This document shows, piece by piece, positions 1 through 9,300 of a stretch of 19,555 nt of DNA (position 1 is its first letter; each line of letters begins with the position of its first letter). The stretch spans positions 207,682 through 227,236 of the forward strand of contig MU631524.1 in assembly GCA_026770615.1 (NCBI GenBank), given 5' to 3'. This stretch comes from Pavlovales sp. CCMP2436 (Eukaryota; Haptophyta; Pavlovophyceae; Pavlovales). Both the position numbers and the translations under genes were made by a program. The notes under the pieces were generated by a model. It made no database searches. It had not been told where the DNA came from and worked only from the letters and a program-made list of their open reading frames with translations.

Positions 1-44
1 CTCCCTCCCCCCTGTCTCATCTCCCACCCCCCTCTCCCTCCCAG

Positions 45-533
45 CCTATGCCGGACGCGACGGGCTTCGCCGCGGCCTTTGGCTTCGGCGGCGTCCACGC
101 GCAGGCCGAACCCGAGCTCACCGCCGAGGCGCGCGAGCTGGCGCGATGGCGGCGGCAGGTGGACACGCTGATGCACGGGGGGGGCGACTTCTCGCCGCTG
201 GACGCGCACGTGCGCGCCTGTCTGGCCAAGCCCGCGAGCCGGCGGTTGCAGCTCACTGTCGAGCGTGGAAAGAAGCGGGGGCAGCGCACGCCGATCGAAG
301 GGACGGCAACGGTGGCCGAGCTGCTGGGGTCATGTCCCGAGAGCAAGAGCGGGCTGACCCTCTCGCTCGCCGCCTTCGCCGAGTTGCTCGACAAGTACGA
401 GGCGAACCTCTCGGAGGACGCGCTGGAGTACGTGCTCTCCCGGCAGGACTCGCGCGCCTCCGGCGTCGTCGACGTGCAGAAGTTCCTCGCACTCTTCAGA
501 CAGGAGGCGGGGCTCGCGGGCGGGCGTGTCTGA
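45..533 (+). CDS. Terminal exon of an unrecognised gene with a degenerate EF-hand
   Basis: A C/T-rich tract ending in CAG at 42-44 looks like an intron acceptor. The exon is then open from 45 to the TGA at 531-533, giving 162 residues. An in-frame ATG lies one codon in (48), so an actual start there cannot be excluded, but upstream exons are likely. The C-terminal third is helical and ends in a degenerate EF-hand: DSRASGVVDVQK has Asp at loop position 1, Gly at 6 and Val at 8, but Lys instead of Glu at 12, so calcium binding is doubtful. The middle is basic (RGKKRGQR). No family was recognised. It converges tail to tail with the SUZ-domain gene. Third positions are strongly G/C, which supports coding. 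Confidence 0.6.
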   Translation, partial: PMPDATGFAAAFGFGGVHAQAEPELTAEARELARWRRQVDTLMHGGGDFSPLDAHVRACLAKPASRRLQLTVERGKKRGQRTPIEGTATVAELLGSCPESKSGLTLSLAAFAELLDKYEANLSEDALEYVLSRQDSRASGVVDVQKFLALFRQEAGLAGGRV

Positions 534-1037
534 CAGCCCGTCAGCCGACCTGCAGTAGGCTGCGCTGGCTTGGGCGCCGATGTGCGTGCCTGTTTTATCA
601 TCATACAAAAAAAATTGTTATGCATAACTTATTAACTAGTAAACAAGCGCAGCGCAAAAAAAGAAATTTGCCTTTGGCACGGAGTTGACTAATCCATATT
701 TGGCATTACTAAAGTAAAGCCTTAAATATAATATATAAATAAATATAACTTCGCACCGACCCCCGGCCTGGGTCTATGCCGGCGCACACAGCCGACTTGT
801 CGACATAGACCCAGTCGCTGTACGTGCGTGCGCTCGCATAATGATCGGCACTAGGACCGCTGGCCCACCGGCTCGCTGGGCATGGCCGCGCGCCGCTGCT
901 CCCGGCGCGAAAACCCATATGACACAGATGCAGAGCGCCCCGAAGGCCCGACGCCCCGAAGGCCCGACCGTCTCGGGCAGTCGAGCAGCGCCCACCAGCG
1001 CCCGCGCCGGCTGGCAGGCGCTGCGATGGGCCCTCGA
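534..1037. other. Shared 3' intergenic region between convergent genes
   Basis: This stretch holds the 3' untranslated regions of the two converging genes. It has an AT-rich core (about 600-750) with AATAAATATAA-like sequence near 737 and no clear polyadenylation signal. A 16-bp unit (CGCCCCGAAGGCCCGA) is repeated exactly in tandem at 936-951 and 952-967. I see no gene in it. Confidence 0.5.
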
Positions 1038-3143
1038 TCAGCCGAGCGGCGGGAAGTCTGAGTCGCTGAAGATGGCAACGGGGGGCGCCCGGGGCTTGGC
1101 CTCTACCGGCCCGTCGCGCCGTCCGCCGGTCACACCGTCTGCGCCGCCGCCTCGCCGTCCGCCCTTGCCCCGCCCGCCGCGCCCGCCGTCGTCGCCGCCG
1201 CGGCCCATGCCGCGGCCAGCGGGGGGATGCCCGTCGAGCCGGAGGACTCCTGGCCCGTCCAGTAGGACCCCGCCCGGACCCGCCTGTGCGCCAAACCCGC
1301 CCATGGGCTGCGCGCCCGCGCCCGCCGCGCTGAACCCGCCCATCGGCGCACCCATGCCTGCCTGCCCGACGTGCATCTGCGCCAGCTGCATCTGGCCCAC
1401 GTGCACCTGCGCGCCGAATCCGCCCTGCGCCTGCGTCTGCGTCTGCGCCTGCGCGTGCATCTGCGCGTGCAGCGGGTAGGCGCCGAGCCAGTCCGCCGAT
1501 CCGCTCTGCGCGCCGCCCGTGCTCATCGCGTGCATGCCGCCCGCCGGGTTGCCCATCGGGCCGAGGCCAGGCATCTCGGGCCCGCCGCCACCGCCGCCAC
1601 CACGGGCGCCACCGTCGCGCGCGTCGAAGAGGCCGCCACTGCCGCCGCCGCCACCGCCGCCAGCCCCAAGCTGCACGCTCGCACCGCCGCCGCCACCCGC
1701 GTTCCCACGCGGCTGCCACATGCTGCCCCCACCCGCAGAGCCTGGCTGCTGCTGCTGCTGCTGAGGCTGCTGCTGCTGCTGAGGCTGCTGCTGATGCTGC
1801 ATCTGCTGCTGCATCTGCTGCTGTATCTGCTGTTGTTGCTGCTGCTGCTGCTGCATCTGTGCGTACGCGCCCTCGTGCGGGTTCTGCGCCTCCCCTGCCT
1901 TGGCACCGAACGATTCACCCATTCCCGCCGCACCCAGCCCGCCGCCACCACCGCCACCGCCACGCGCACCGCCCATCGCACCGGCCGCCTGCTGCTGCGC
2001 GTTGAAATCGGGGTGGGGCGTGTAGCCCATTCCACCCATCCCCGCATAGCCGCCGTACCCACCCGCATAGCCGCCGGCGTACGCGTCGTACCCGCCAGCG
2101 TAGGCGTACTGGGCGGCCATCGCTGCCAGCTGCTGCGCTGAGAGTTGCGCTCCACCGCCGCCCATGCCTGCGTAGCTGCCCATCGCGGCTCCGGCGTTCA
2201 TCACACCGGCCATGGACATGCCGTAGCCGCCGCCGAGAGCGAACCCGGGGAGGGGCATGCCTGCCGGGTACATGCCTCCCGCTGCGCCCATCTGCCCGAG
2301 GAAGCCGTTACTTGCGAATCCGCCGCCGCCCTGCCCGCCGTGGCCCATGTGCGCGCCCCAACGCTGGATGTTGCGGTCGTACTCCGGGTCGAATCCGCGA
2401 CGGCCGTTCCCGCCGCCCTTGCGCGAGTTCCCGCCGTTCCCGACGTTGCCACCGTTCCCGCCACCCATACGTCCCTTGGCAGCCGCAGCCGTCGTGGCGG
2501 GCAAGCTGCCACCACCGCCACCGCCATCGCCCTTGCCCTTGCCGCGGCCGCCGCGGCCGCTGCCTCCGTTGCCGCCATTGCCGTTGCCGACGTTGCCGCC
2601 GTTGCCGCCGTTGCCACCGTTACCAGAGCCGCCCTTGAGGGTGCCGTTCCCACGTCCCATGCCCGCCTTGCCCTCGCCTCCAGCAGCATCCGCCGCCGCG
2701 TCAGCCGGCGCACCCTCCGCACCCTCCGCCGCGGGCGCACCCTCCGCCACCGCGGGCGCGGGCGCGCCCTCGCCATCTGCGCCGCCCTCGTCGCCCACGC
2801 CGCCCTCGGCGGCCGAGACCTCCGTGGCGGGCGCGGGCGCGCCCTCCGCGCCGCCCGCGCTCATCTCCATGGCGAAGATGCGCGCGCGCACGGCCTCGTA
2901 ATCGTTCTCGCGCTCCTCCACCGATCGGCCGTCGGAGCCCGCCGCGCCGCCACCGTCCACGCCGCCGTCAACGCCGCCGGCCGACGGCACCCGGCGCATG
3001 ATCTGCACCTGCACGCTGTTGGGGGCTTCGGGCTGCGCGCCGCCCGCCGCGCCGTCGGCGTCGGCGGCGGGCGCGCCGGCAGTCACGAACGGCGCCTCGT
3101 CGACCGTGGGCTCAGTCGCGCGCGTCATCACGGTCGTCTCCAT
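1038..3143 (-). CDS. SUZ-domain RNA-binding-type protein, Gln/Gly/Met-rich, intronless
   Basis: A single 701-residue ORF runs from ATG at 3141-3143 to TGA at 1038-1040. Residues about 43-92 look like a SUZ domain: a VQVQIMRR strand, a Gly-rich spacer, then SVEERENDYEAVRARIF, matching the family pattern of (R/E)-E-x-x-Y-x-x-A-R-x-R-I. SUZ domains bind RNA and occur in R3H-SUZ proteins and SZRD1-like proteins; no R3H domain is visible here. The rest is low complexity: acidic Ala/Pro-rich, then GGN/RGG-like (about 168-248), Gly/Met/Tyr-rich, poly-Gln (about 430-467), and a C-terminus ending DFPPLG. A cytoplasmic mRNA-binding or condensate-forming role is inferred only. The family call rests on about 50 residues. 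Long antisense ORFs over this gene are composition shadows. Confidence 0.85.
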   Translation of the reverse strand: METTVMTRATEPTVDEAPFVTAGAPAADADGAAGGAQPEAPNSVQVQIMRRVPSAGGVDGGVDGGGAAGSDGRSVEERENDYEAVRARIFAMEMSAGGAEGAPAPATEVSAAEGGVGDEGGADGEGAPAPAVAEGAPAAEGAEGAPADAAADAAGGEGKAGMGRGNGTLKGGSGNGGNGGNGGNVGNGNGGNGGSGRGGRGKGKGDGGGGGGSLPATTAAAAKGRMGGGNGGNVGNGGNSRKGGGNGRRGFDPEYDRNIQRWGAHMGHGGQGGGGFASNGFLGQMGAAGGMYPAGMPLPGFALGGGYGMSMAGVMNAGAAMGSYAGMGGGGAQLSAQQLAAMAAQYAYAGGYDAYAGGYAGGYGGYAGMGGMGYTPHPDFNAQQQAAGAMGGARGGGGGGGGLGAAGMGESFGAKAGEAQNPHEGAYAQMQQQQQQQQQIQQQMQQQMQHQQQPQQQQQPQQQQQQPGSAGGGSMWQPRGNAGGGGGASVQLGAGGGGGGGSGGLFDARDGGARGGGGGGGPEMPGLGPMGNPAGGMHAMSTGGAQSGSADWLGAYPLHAQMHAQAQTQTQAQGGFGAQVHVGQMQLAQMHVGQAGMGAPMGGFSAAGAGAQPMGGFGAQAGPGGVLLDGPGVLRLDGHPPAGRGMGRGGDDGGRGGRGKGGRRGGGADGVTGGRRDGPVEAKPRAPPVAIFSDSDFPPLG
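1741..1857 (-). repeat. CAG/CTG trinucleotide tract encoding poly-Gln
   Basis: Interrupted CTG runs on the + strand encode Gln on the minus strand, with Met, His, Ile and Pro interruptions. They lie inside the SUZ-domain gene. The tract is impure (CAT, GAG and TAT interruptions), so it is probably less unstable than a pure CAG run. Confidence 0.9.
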
Positions 3144-3317
3144 GGTCTCCGGGATTGCTGCTTGGTGCCTTCGTCGAGCTCGAGCTCGGAGGGAATAGCT
3201 CTTACTTCAGCTTGTGGCCCGAGGCGCGGCCGCTTTTAAAATTAAAGGCTTAAAAAAATATACAAAATTACGGATTATTTTTTCCCGGAGGGCGGGGGTC
3301 TGGGGGCGGCGCTACCA

Positions 3318-3543
3318 GGAAAAGAGGAAAAAAGCCCGCCGCAGGCGTGGGGGGTCCGGGGGGTTGGGCGCCCGGCATCCTCGCCGCTTGCGCCCCTCTC
3401 GTCCAAGTCGACATCATGACTCATGACCTAACTTGCTTCCAGCATCTTCTACTTAGCCATTTCCAATCGAATTATTTTCCTACCCTTGCACTCTCATTCT
3501 TCAATTGCCGGGCGTGGAAAAGAGTAAAAAAGCCCGCCGCAGG
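3318..3543. repeat. Diverged direct repeat upstream of the SUZ gene
   Basis: A 28-nt segment at 3318-3345 recurs at 3516-3543 with one mismatch; the core is AAAAAAGCCCGCCGCAGG. Similar words follow each copy (CTCGTCCAAGTCGACATCATGAC near 3400, with gapped counterparts near 3562-3600). This suggests an old tandem duplication of about 200 bp. Confidence 0.65.
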
Positions 3544-3994
3544 TGAGTCGATTGGTGCCGCTCTCCAAGTCCCTGCTAAACACCAACATCTCGTCATCAT
3601 GCATCTGTTCATGAGACAAAAAAAATTGCACTTTTTGCGGGGGGCGTTAATCCATAGTTAATCCATATTTTTTTATTTTTTTTGCCACCGGCGCGTTCAT
3701 CGCGAAAAGCCAGCGCGTTCAATCACTCGTTCCTTACCTAGGTCAATTAGATCCGGTCACACATGAGGCATTTGCTCAATTCTCATCTCGACAAATATCT
3801 ATAAAGGAAGGCGTCCACGCGCTTGCCCATGCCTTAACGCGACAAATAATTTCGGGGATCTCTAGCGGGCACCCACCAGGTTCTTGGGGCTTCAAAATCT
3901 GTGCTCATAACATTTTTAAAGTTTGGGCGGCCTGTTCGTACACTTTCTGAGCGATATTTCACGGTTTTACAGCATGCCACTGAGCATGCAGAGA

Positions 3995-4031
3995 GGTGTT
4001 CGGAGCGCTCGAACTACCGGTCTCGAACACC
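3995..4031. repeat. Inverted repeat with 8-bp arms
   Basis: GGTGTTCG at 3995-4002 is the reverse complement of CGAACACC at 4024-4031, with a 21-nt loop. No T-run follows and no function is evident. Confidence 0.5.
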
Positions 4032-4372
4032 TTGCCACGAGAGTGCATCCGCACGCCAGGGCCTGCTCAGTGTTCGAACGGTTCTGAATTACGGGCCTTG
4101 CCCGCCCTTTAAAATACGCGGAGTGCTGGGGGATTACCCCTCTGGTGATATTACAATTTTGGGCGCTTTTAAGACGTGGCGAACCTCTAGTGGCAAACAG
4201 TTTGTGGTGAACGCTCTTTGAGCAAGTCCGATCGGCAAAGGAGGTTCGATGGGCGAGCCACGCGGACGACGATGCGGTCATAGTTAGAGCAATTATATGC
4301 AAGGGTGCACCCCACTAGCTGTATACGGCCTTTTCGGTCACCATTATAATCTTGAAAACTTGATTCCTTTGG

Positions 4373-4428
4373 CAGTCGGTCGTAGGCCGACTGCGCTACG
4401 GTGGAGCTATGAGGCGCGCGTAGCGCGC
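4373..4428. repeat. Two adjacent short hairpins
   Basis: CAGTCGG (4373-4379) pairs with CCGACTG (4387-4393) around a 7-nt loop. GCGCGC (4414-4419) pairs with GCGCGC (4423-4428) around a 3-nt loop. They lie about 100-160 nt beyond the stop codon of the next minus-strand gene, so they could be part of its 3' region; this is inference. Confidence 0.45.
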
Positions 4429-4532
4429 ACCGCGGATCTTGATTACGGATTTTTTGATTTTTGTATATATATTTGATCAACATTTGATGCTCTGTAGTCT
4501 GTACTAGTCAGCAGTATGCGAGCTTAATTTAT

Positions 4533-5434
4533 TTAATTATTCGTAGTTACGGCACCAGTAAGCCTGGTCGTTACCTTTAGACATCCTGGATGCCTATGAA
4601 TGTGGCCTTGCGCACTGGATGCATGCCTAAGAAGAGCGGCGAGTGCACTGGACGAATGCCTAAGAATTACGTGCACATCCTGGACGCACTGGATGTGCAC
4701 TTCACACGCCTCGTGCCGGGCGACAGATCGTGTGTACTGCCCGTAACAGCCGTTGCACTCGAGGAACGGCATGGTTGCCCACCAGTTCCCCCTTGTCTGA
4801 ACGAGATGGAAGTGCGAGGTGCAGACTAAGCAGATGTACTTGCCTGTTTCGAGCATCGCGAGCCAGTTGTGCGTAGAAGCCAGCGTCCTTGCGTCACGAA
4901 GCGTCTCGAATTCCGCCGCAATCGAGTGGCGCTCACTGTCAAAGCGCGCCTGCATCCGCTGCTCTTGCTCGTGCATCTGCAGCGCAAAGAGCCGGCGCTG
5001 CTCTGCTCCAGCCTCCTCGATGACAATCCTCAACTGCTGAGCCTGCTCGGCGATCGCCTGCAGCGCCGCTCCTTTGAGCGACCGCCAGTCCTCGAACGCG
5101 CTGCCGCCCGCGTTGCCGGCCGCGCGCTCGGCGCTGCCACCCGCTCCCTCGCCTGCGCCGCCGGCCGCGGGCTCGCGCTCGATGAGCGCGCTCCCACCCG
5201 CTCCCTCGCCTGCTCCACCGGCCGCGCGCTCGCAGCTGTCGCCCGCTCCCTCGCCTGCGCCGCCGGCCGTGCGCTCGGCGCTGCACCCGCGCTGATCGCT
5301 CCAGCGTTGTCATTGAGAGCGCTGGTCAAACCACCTGCGATGGTCCAGGGGTTCGACTTGGAGACGACGGACAACGCCGCTTCCGGCTTGCGCTTCCGGC
5401 CTGAGCTATCGCGCGAGCCACCGTGTCCACTCAT
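4533..5434 (-). CDS. Unrecognised coiled-coil protein with Cys/His pairs; frame break or unseen intron
   Basis: The ATG at 5432-5434 opens a frame beginning MSGHGGSRDSSGRKRKPE, with an NLS-like GRKRKPE, and stays open to 5030. A second frame, open from about 5311 to TAA at 4533, encodes GGAGEGAG repeats, then FEDWRSLKG and a Gln/Glu-rich helix (about 5080-4890). It ends in a segment with C-x2-C (ICLVC), a second C-x2-C (ECNGC) and HEACEVH, suggesting a zinc-binding fold. Joining the two needs a net shift of 2 mod 3 skipped bases, or one extra base, between about 5311 and 5031: a short intron, a frameshift mutation or a sequencing error. The GC-rich repeat is open in all three frames, which hides the exact point. 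No family was recognised. It may be a decayed gene. Confidence 0.5.
4581..4699. repeat. Imperfect 33-bp tandem repeat in the C-terminal coding part
   Basis: GCACTGGATGCATGCCTAAG at 4612 recurs as GCACTGGACGAATGCCTAAG at 4645. Related words (ACATCCTGGATGC at 4581, ACATCCTGGACGC at 4675) flank the pair. The 33-bp period equals 11 codons and keeps the minus-strand frame. It encodes the His/Ser/Ala-rich end of the protein. Confidence 0.55.
5120..5275. repeat. GC-rich in-frame repeat (GGCGAGGGAGCGGG core, minus strand)
   Basis: On the minus strand a CAGGCGAGGGAGCGGG core occurs three times at spacings of 45 and 57 bases, both multiples of three. It encodes AGGAGEGAG-type repeats in one frame and QARER-type repeats in another. 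This is the ambiguous zone of the coiled-coil gene. Confidence 0.6.
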
Positions 5435-6314
5435 AGTTATATTTATAATTTATTCCGCCCACGTCTCTCAACGCCGTCGGTTCATAACGACGTCACTCTC
5501 GCGAGTGAATCCGCCGTGCCAGCAGGTACCTTCAGCGCAAGCTGGAGGCCCACCACTGACAAAAAAACATCCTTTGAGTTGTCGAACGCGCCCACGTTCT
5601 CGTCCAAAGCCACACTCCGTCTCCGTCGCAGTGCTTGAGCTTACACCCGGGAGCGTGCTTTTTGCCTGCAGAAACTTGATTTACGCCCAACATTTTGAAT
5701 AAAATCATAAAAAAACTTTAAAAGAGGCCTAAATTTTTCTTGCGGGGCACGCCCGAGCGCTATTGCTCAAAGTCGGGTGCACCCTTTGGGTCGAAATCCG
5801 AATTAGTGGCGCGATTCCGCACTGGGGAGGGGGAAAAGCGGTGGCCGGGTCGAAGAAGTAGACATCGTTCGCCCCTGCGCGCTAAGTGTCGATAGCTGCT
5901 GTCGGATAGAGCCCTCCTCGAGGGTCGGAGCCCAATTTGTGTGCCTCTCGTGTGTCTCTGGGGTCGAGAACATACTAAAGGTAACTAACATTTCCGATTC
6001 TCAGCGTTTGGAAGCGAAAAGAAAGTCATGGTTCCCGAAGTGGTGCACAAAAGTTAGTTGCGGATTCGTGAATGGGGCGCACCACCTCCGGTTCGTGAAT
6101 TACTCTGAAGGATTTTCACCGGATTTTTTTGCGATTTCCCCCCTCCTGGCCACTAATTCGGATTTCGACCCCTTTATTCTACGACGAACATAATTACTAC
6201 GGAATCGAAACTTTTTCAACCTTTTCTTTGAACAAGGTGTCTAGCACCAATAAGTTGAGCGCGCAATTAAAATACTAATAACCCAGATAATTAATCGATC
6301 AGTCTTTAGAGGGG
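5435..6314. other. Intergenic region between two minus-strand genes
   Basis: It starts at the 5' end of the coiled-coil gene, where ATAAATTATAAATATAACT immediately precedes the ATG on the minus strand. It ends at the stop codon of the six-exon gene. Apart from the MITE-like element, no gene or clear motif is visible. AT-rich sequence at 6180-6300 is probably the 3' untranslated region of the six-exon gene. Confidence 0.45.
5788..6171. mobile_element. MITE-like element, 384 bp, 23-bp perfect terminal inverted repeats
   Basis: The 23 bases at 5788-5810, beginning GGGTCGAAATCCGAATTAG, are the exact reverse complement of 6149-6171. Both ends are flanked by CTTT (5784-5787 and 6172-6175), which would fit a 4-bp target-site duplication, though four bases can match by chance. 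The interior has no convincing coding sequence. It contains a short direct repeat (GGATTCGTGAAT near 6062, GGTTCGTGAAT near 6091). Length, inverted ends and lack of coding fit a non-autonomous DNA transposon; the superfamily is not assignable. Confidence 0.6.
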
Positions 6315-9300
6315 CTACAAATCCCGCTCGGCCGCGGCCGCCGCAGGGAGGACCTGGCCTGGACTGCTCGGGCTCTTGGGCGGCGCGGGCTCCGAGCTGC
6401 CAACCAACCAGCTGACCGGCCAGAAGATGCGGCCGAGCAGACTGCGCTGGGGGGGCGCTCCCATCTCCGGGCCCGCTTTGGAGGAGGCCGGGAGAAGCGG
6501 CTCCGGCTGCTGGCTGGCGGAGGTGTCCCGGGCGCTCTCCGCTGGCTGCGCGGGCTGCTGTGCGGGCAATCTGCGCTTGCTTGGAGTAGTGCCGGGGGAA
6601 AATGGCAAAGCTGCGGCTGCCCCTCTCGCCCTGTCCGCCCCCACCGCAGCCGCCGCACTCGCGTCAGACAGCGCGTCCAGAGCACTGAGCGGGCTCGACA
6701 GTCGCTGTGCGAGCCGCCTGCCGCCCACCTCGCCCCTCCCCGTCAGCTGCGGCGGCTGCGGCAGCATGGCGTCGGGCAGCGCGCGCAGCTGCAGTAGCGA
6801 GTTGGGCAGGTCGGCCGCCGAGCTGGCGAGCTCGACGGGCAGCCCCCCGCCCAGCGCGGCAAGAGTCGGCGCGAGGGCCACCAGGGTGACAGCGCCCTCC
6901 GCCGCCCTGGGCTGCGCACCCGCTGCCGCCGCCACCGCCACCGCCGCCACCGCCGCCGCCGCCACCTCCGCCGCCACCGCCACTGCAGCCGCCGCCGCTG
7001 CCGCCGCCGCCGCCGCTGCCGCCGCCGCCGCCGCAGGGCTGATGGTGCCGACTTGAGTGCCCGCCTCCGACTCGCTGCCCGCTGCCTGCCCATGCTGTTC
7101 CTCACGCACAAGCTGCCCCTCCGGTACTGCGGACTCTGCGGACTCGCCGGCTGACCCCGCCTCTGCCGAGCCCGCCGCAGCCGCGCCCAGCCCGAGGTCC
7201 GCTGAAATCTCCGCTGGGATCTCCGCTGGAGTTGGACCTCGGTCGGACTCGAGTAGGCACCCCTCCTCAGCCGCAGCCTTGCCACTGCCCGCCGCCGCCT
7301 CCAAACCGAGGCCGGCTCTCGAAGGCGCGAGCGGTGCCTCTGCACCCGGCTGCCCTCCCGAATCTGCCACAGCCCCCTCCGCCAGTGCGCGCTGCAGCCT
7401 CTGCTTCTGGTCCTCCGCCAGCACGGCCGCGCTGTGATATTATTAATAAAAACAATGTGAAATTATAGTAATGTTAAATTAATATAATAATTTACAAAGA
7501 TAATAATTAATAAAAAATGACATAACATTCATAAATTATCATACTTCTTGTAATAATAATAATAGTATTTAAAATAAGTACCTGCTCTTGTCCGCCTCTG
7601 CCAACGTGCCCGCGCTCGCAGCCGTTGCCTCGGAGCGCAGCCAGGCCACCGGGTTGAACATGGAGACAACCGCCCCTGCTCATAAGCATCATCATAAGTA
7701 TCATCATAAGCATACGCATACGCATAAGCATAAACATATTCATATTTATATAATTATACTACTAATAATAATAATAATAATAGTAATAATACAAGTAATA
7801 ATACCATTAATAATAACAACAACAGCATAAAGTAAGAATGATATATAATAACGACATACAAAAAAAAAAAAAAAAAACCGCGCAAGTGGTCTCCCGTCTT
7901 GCGCTTGAGGGCATCTGCCTCGAGCAGCGACAGCACGAAAAGGCGCGCCTGATCGCGCACAGTGGCGTCCTCTAGCAGCGACTTGGCCGCGGCCTGCAGC
8001 ATGTGCAAATTAATTAATTATAAATACTATTATCATTGTTGTTATTGTTCAACAGTAATATCCCACAACATATTACATGATATTCTTGATTAATTATGTG
8101 TAAAATTAATTATAAATATACAGTCGGAGCGCTAAGATCAGCTTGACTTGAACTTGACACACCGCCAGCCAGAATCCCCCTTCATTCATATACATATTAG
8201 ATGAATTCGAATATTCGTCAAATGTCCCGTTCACATCATATGATGATGATGATGATAACAACAATAACGGTAGTAATCATAGTCGCAATCATAATAATCA
8301 CAGTACTATTAATAATAATCATTATGATCCCGTTCATATCATATCATGATGATTATAATTGCGATTATGATTTTGACTTTATTTATTAGTATTATGATGA
8401 TTATGATTACAATTATGATTGTAATTATTAGTACTATAGTTATTATGATTACAATTATGATTACTATCGTTATGAGGGGCCTTCGGTTCCTTTTCAACAC
8501 ATTTTAGTTTTCGACACACACTGAAAAACTTTGATTCTCGAAATTACGATGGCGAGCCCACTTTTGGCACGTGATAGCCCTCCGCGCGGGCGGGCGCAGA
8601 GCGGCGAGATATGGCGCACGGAAGGTGAGACTGGCTGTGCCGATAGCTGGGCGTGTGCTTTCGAAGTACGTCAGCGCCCGAACACTCCGTCGTCGCTTCC
8701 GTCCGCGCGTGGTTTGCTCGTCCGCGTGGACAGGATCCCCGGTTAGTTTTCGACACAAACAAAAACCAAGAAGCTCGGAGATCTCTTTCCAGCGGCGCGA
8801 GGAGTCGAGGTGCGACTTCGACGCGTTCGGATAAATTGGTGAAACGAGGGTTGCGGATGCGATGCCGTCGAAATATCGCGGCCCACGTACACGGATCTGT
8901 GATACTGAACCCGGGCGCGGACTTTGGTTTCGGCGGTTATTTTATGTCGAAAACTAAGCGAAGGACCCCATATTGTTATCATCATGATGATCATCATCAT
9001 CATTACTAGTATGACTGTGATGGTGACTGTGATTATGATTTTGATTTGATTACTTGCATGATGAGTAGTAGAGGTATTGTGATGAGTAGTAGTATGATGA
9101 TGAAAAGAGAGAGAAAAAAAAAAGGATTTGCCTGCAGCAGCTCCGTCGCCGCGTCGGTCACCTCCTCCGTGCCGATCAGCCGCATCCCGAAGGCCGCGGC
9201 CGTCTCGAGGAAGCGGTCGGAGCAGATGACGTCCTGCAGCCCCACCAGCACGGCCTCGCGCACGGCGGGCACTGCGAATACGAGCTCTACCAGGCGAGAG

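Larger units (their letters stand above)
3144..4532. other. Gene-poor intergenic stretch with local duplications and hairpins
   Basis: It lies between the SUZ gene start and the 3' end of the next minus-strand gene. ORFs here are short and lack recognisable protein character. The proximal part (3144-3260) should hold the SUZ gene promoter; TTTTAAAATTAAAG near 3234 is AT-rich but not a clear TATA box. The rest holds the repeats and hairpins listed separately. Confidence 0.5.

Noticed and set aside
17..625. 202-residue minus-strand ORF over the first gene
   Set aside because: It is a shadow of the plus-strand exon; it is Ser/Arg/Pro-rich, crosses the presumed splice acceptor, and has no domain.
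2145..3239. 364-residue plus-strand ORF antisense to the SUZ gene
   Set aside because: Its composition is Ala/Arg/His/Val-rich as expected from the complement of GC-rich codons; the minus strand has a recognisable domain and is open over its full length.
4000..4090. Possible tRNA, because of GTTCGAAC-like words
   Set aside because: No acceptor stem or anticodon arm can be drawn around them; the words belong to a simple inverted repeat.
7588..7830. ORF across 7588-7830 and similar ORFs in AT microsatellites (8201-8389, 9046-9363)
   Set aside because: They read through simple repeats and splice sites, giving His/Ile/Lys or Met runs with no protein character.
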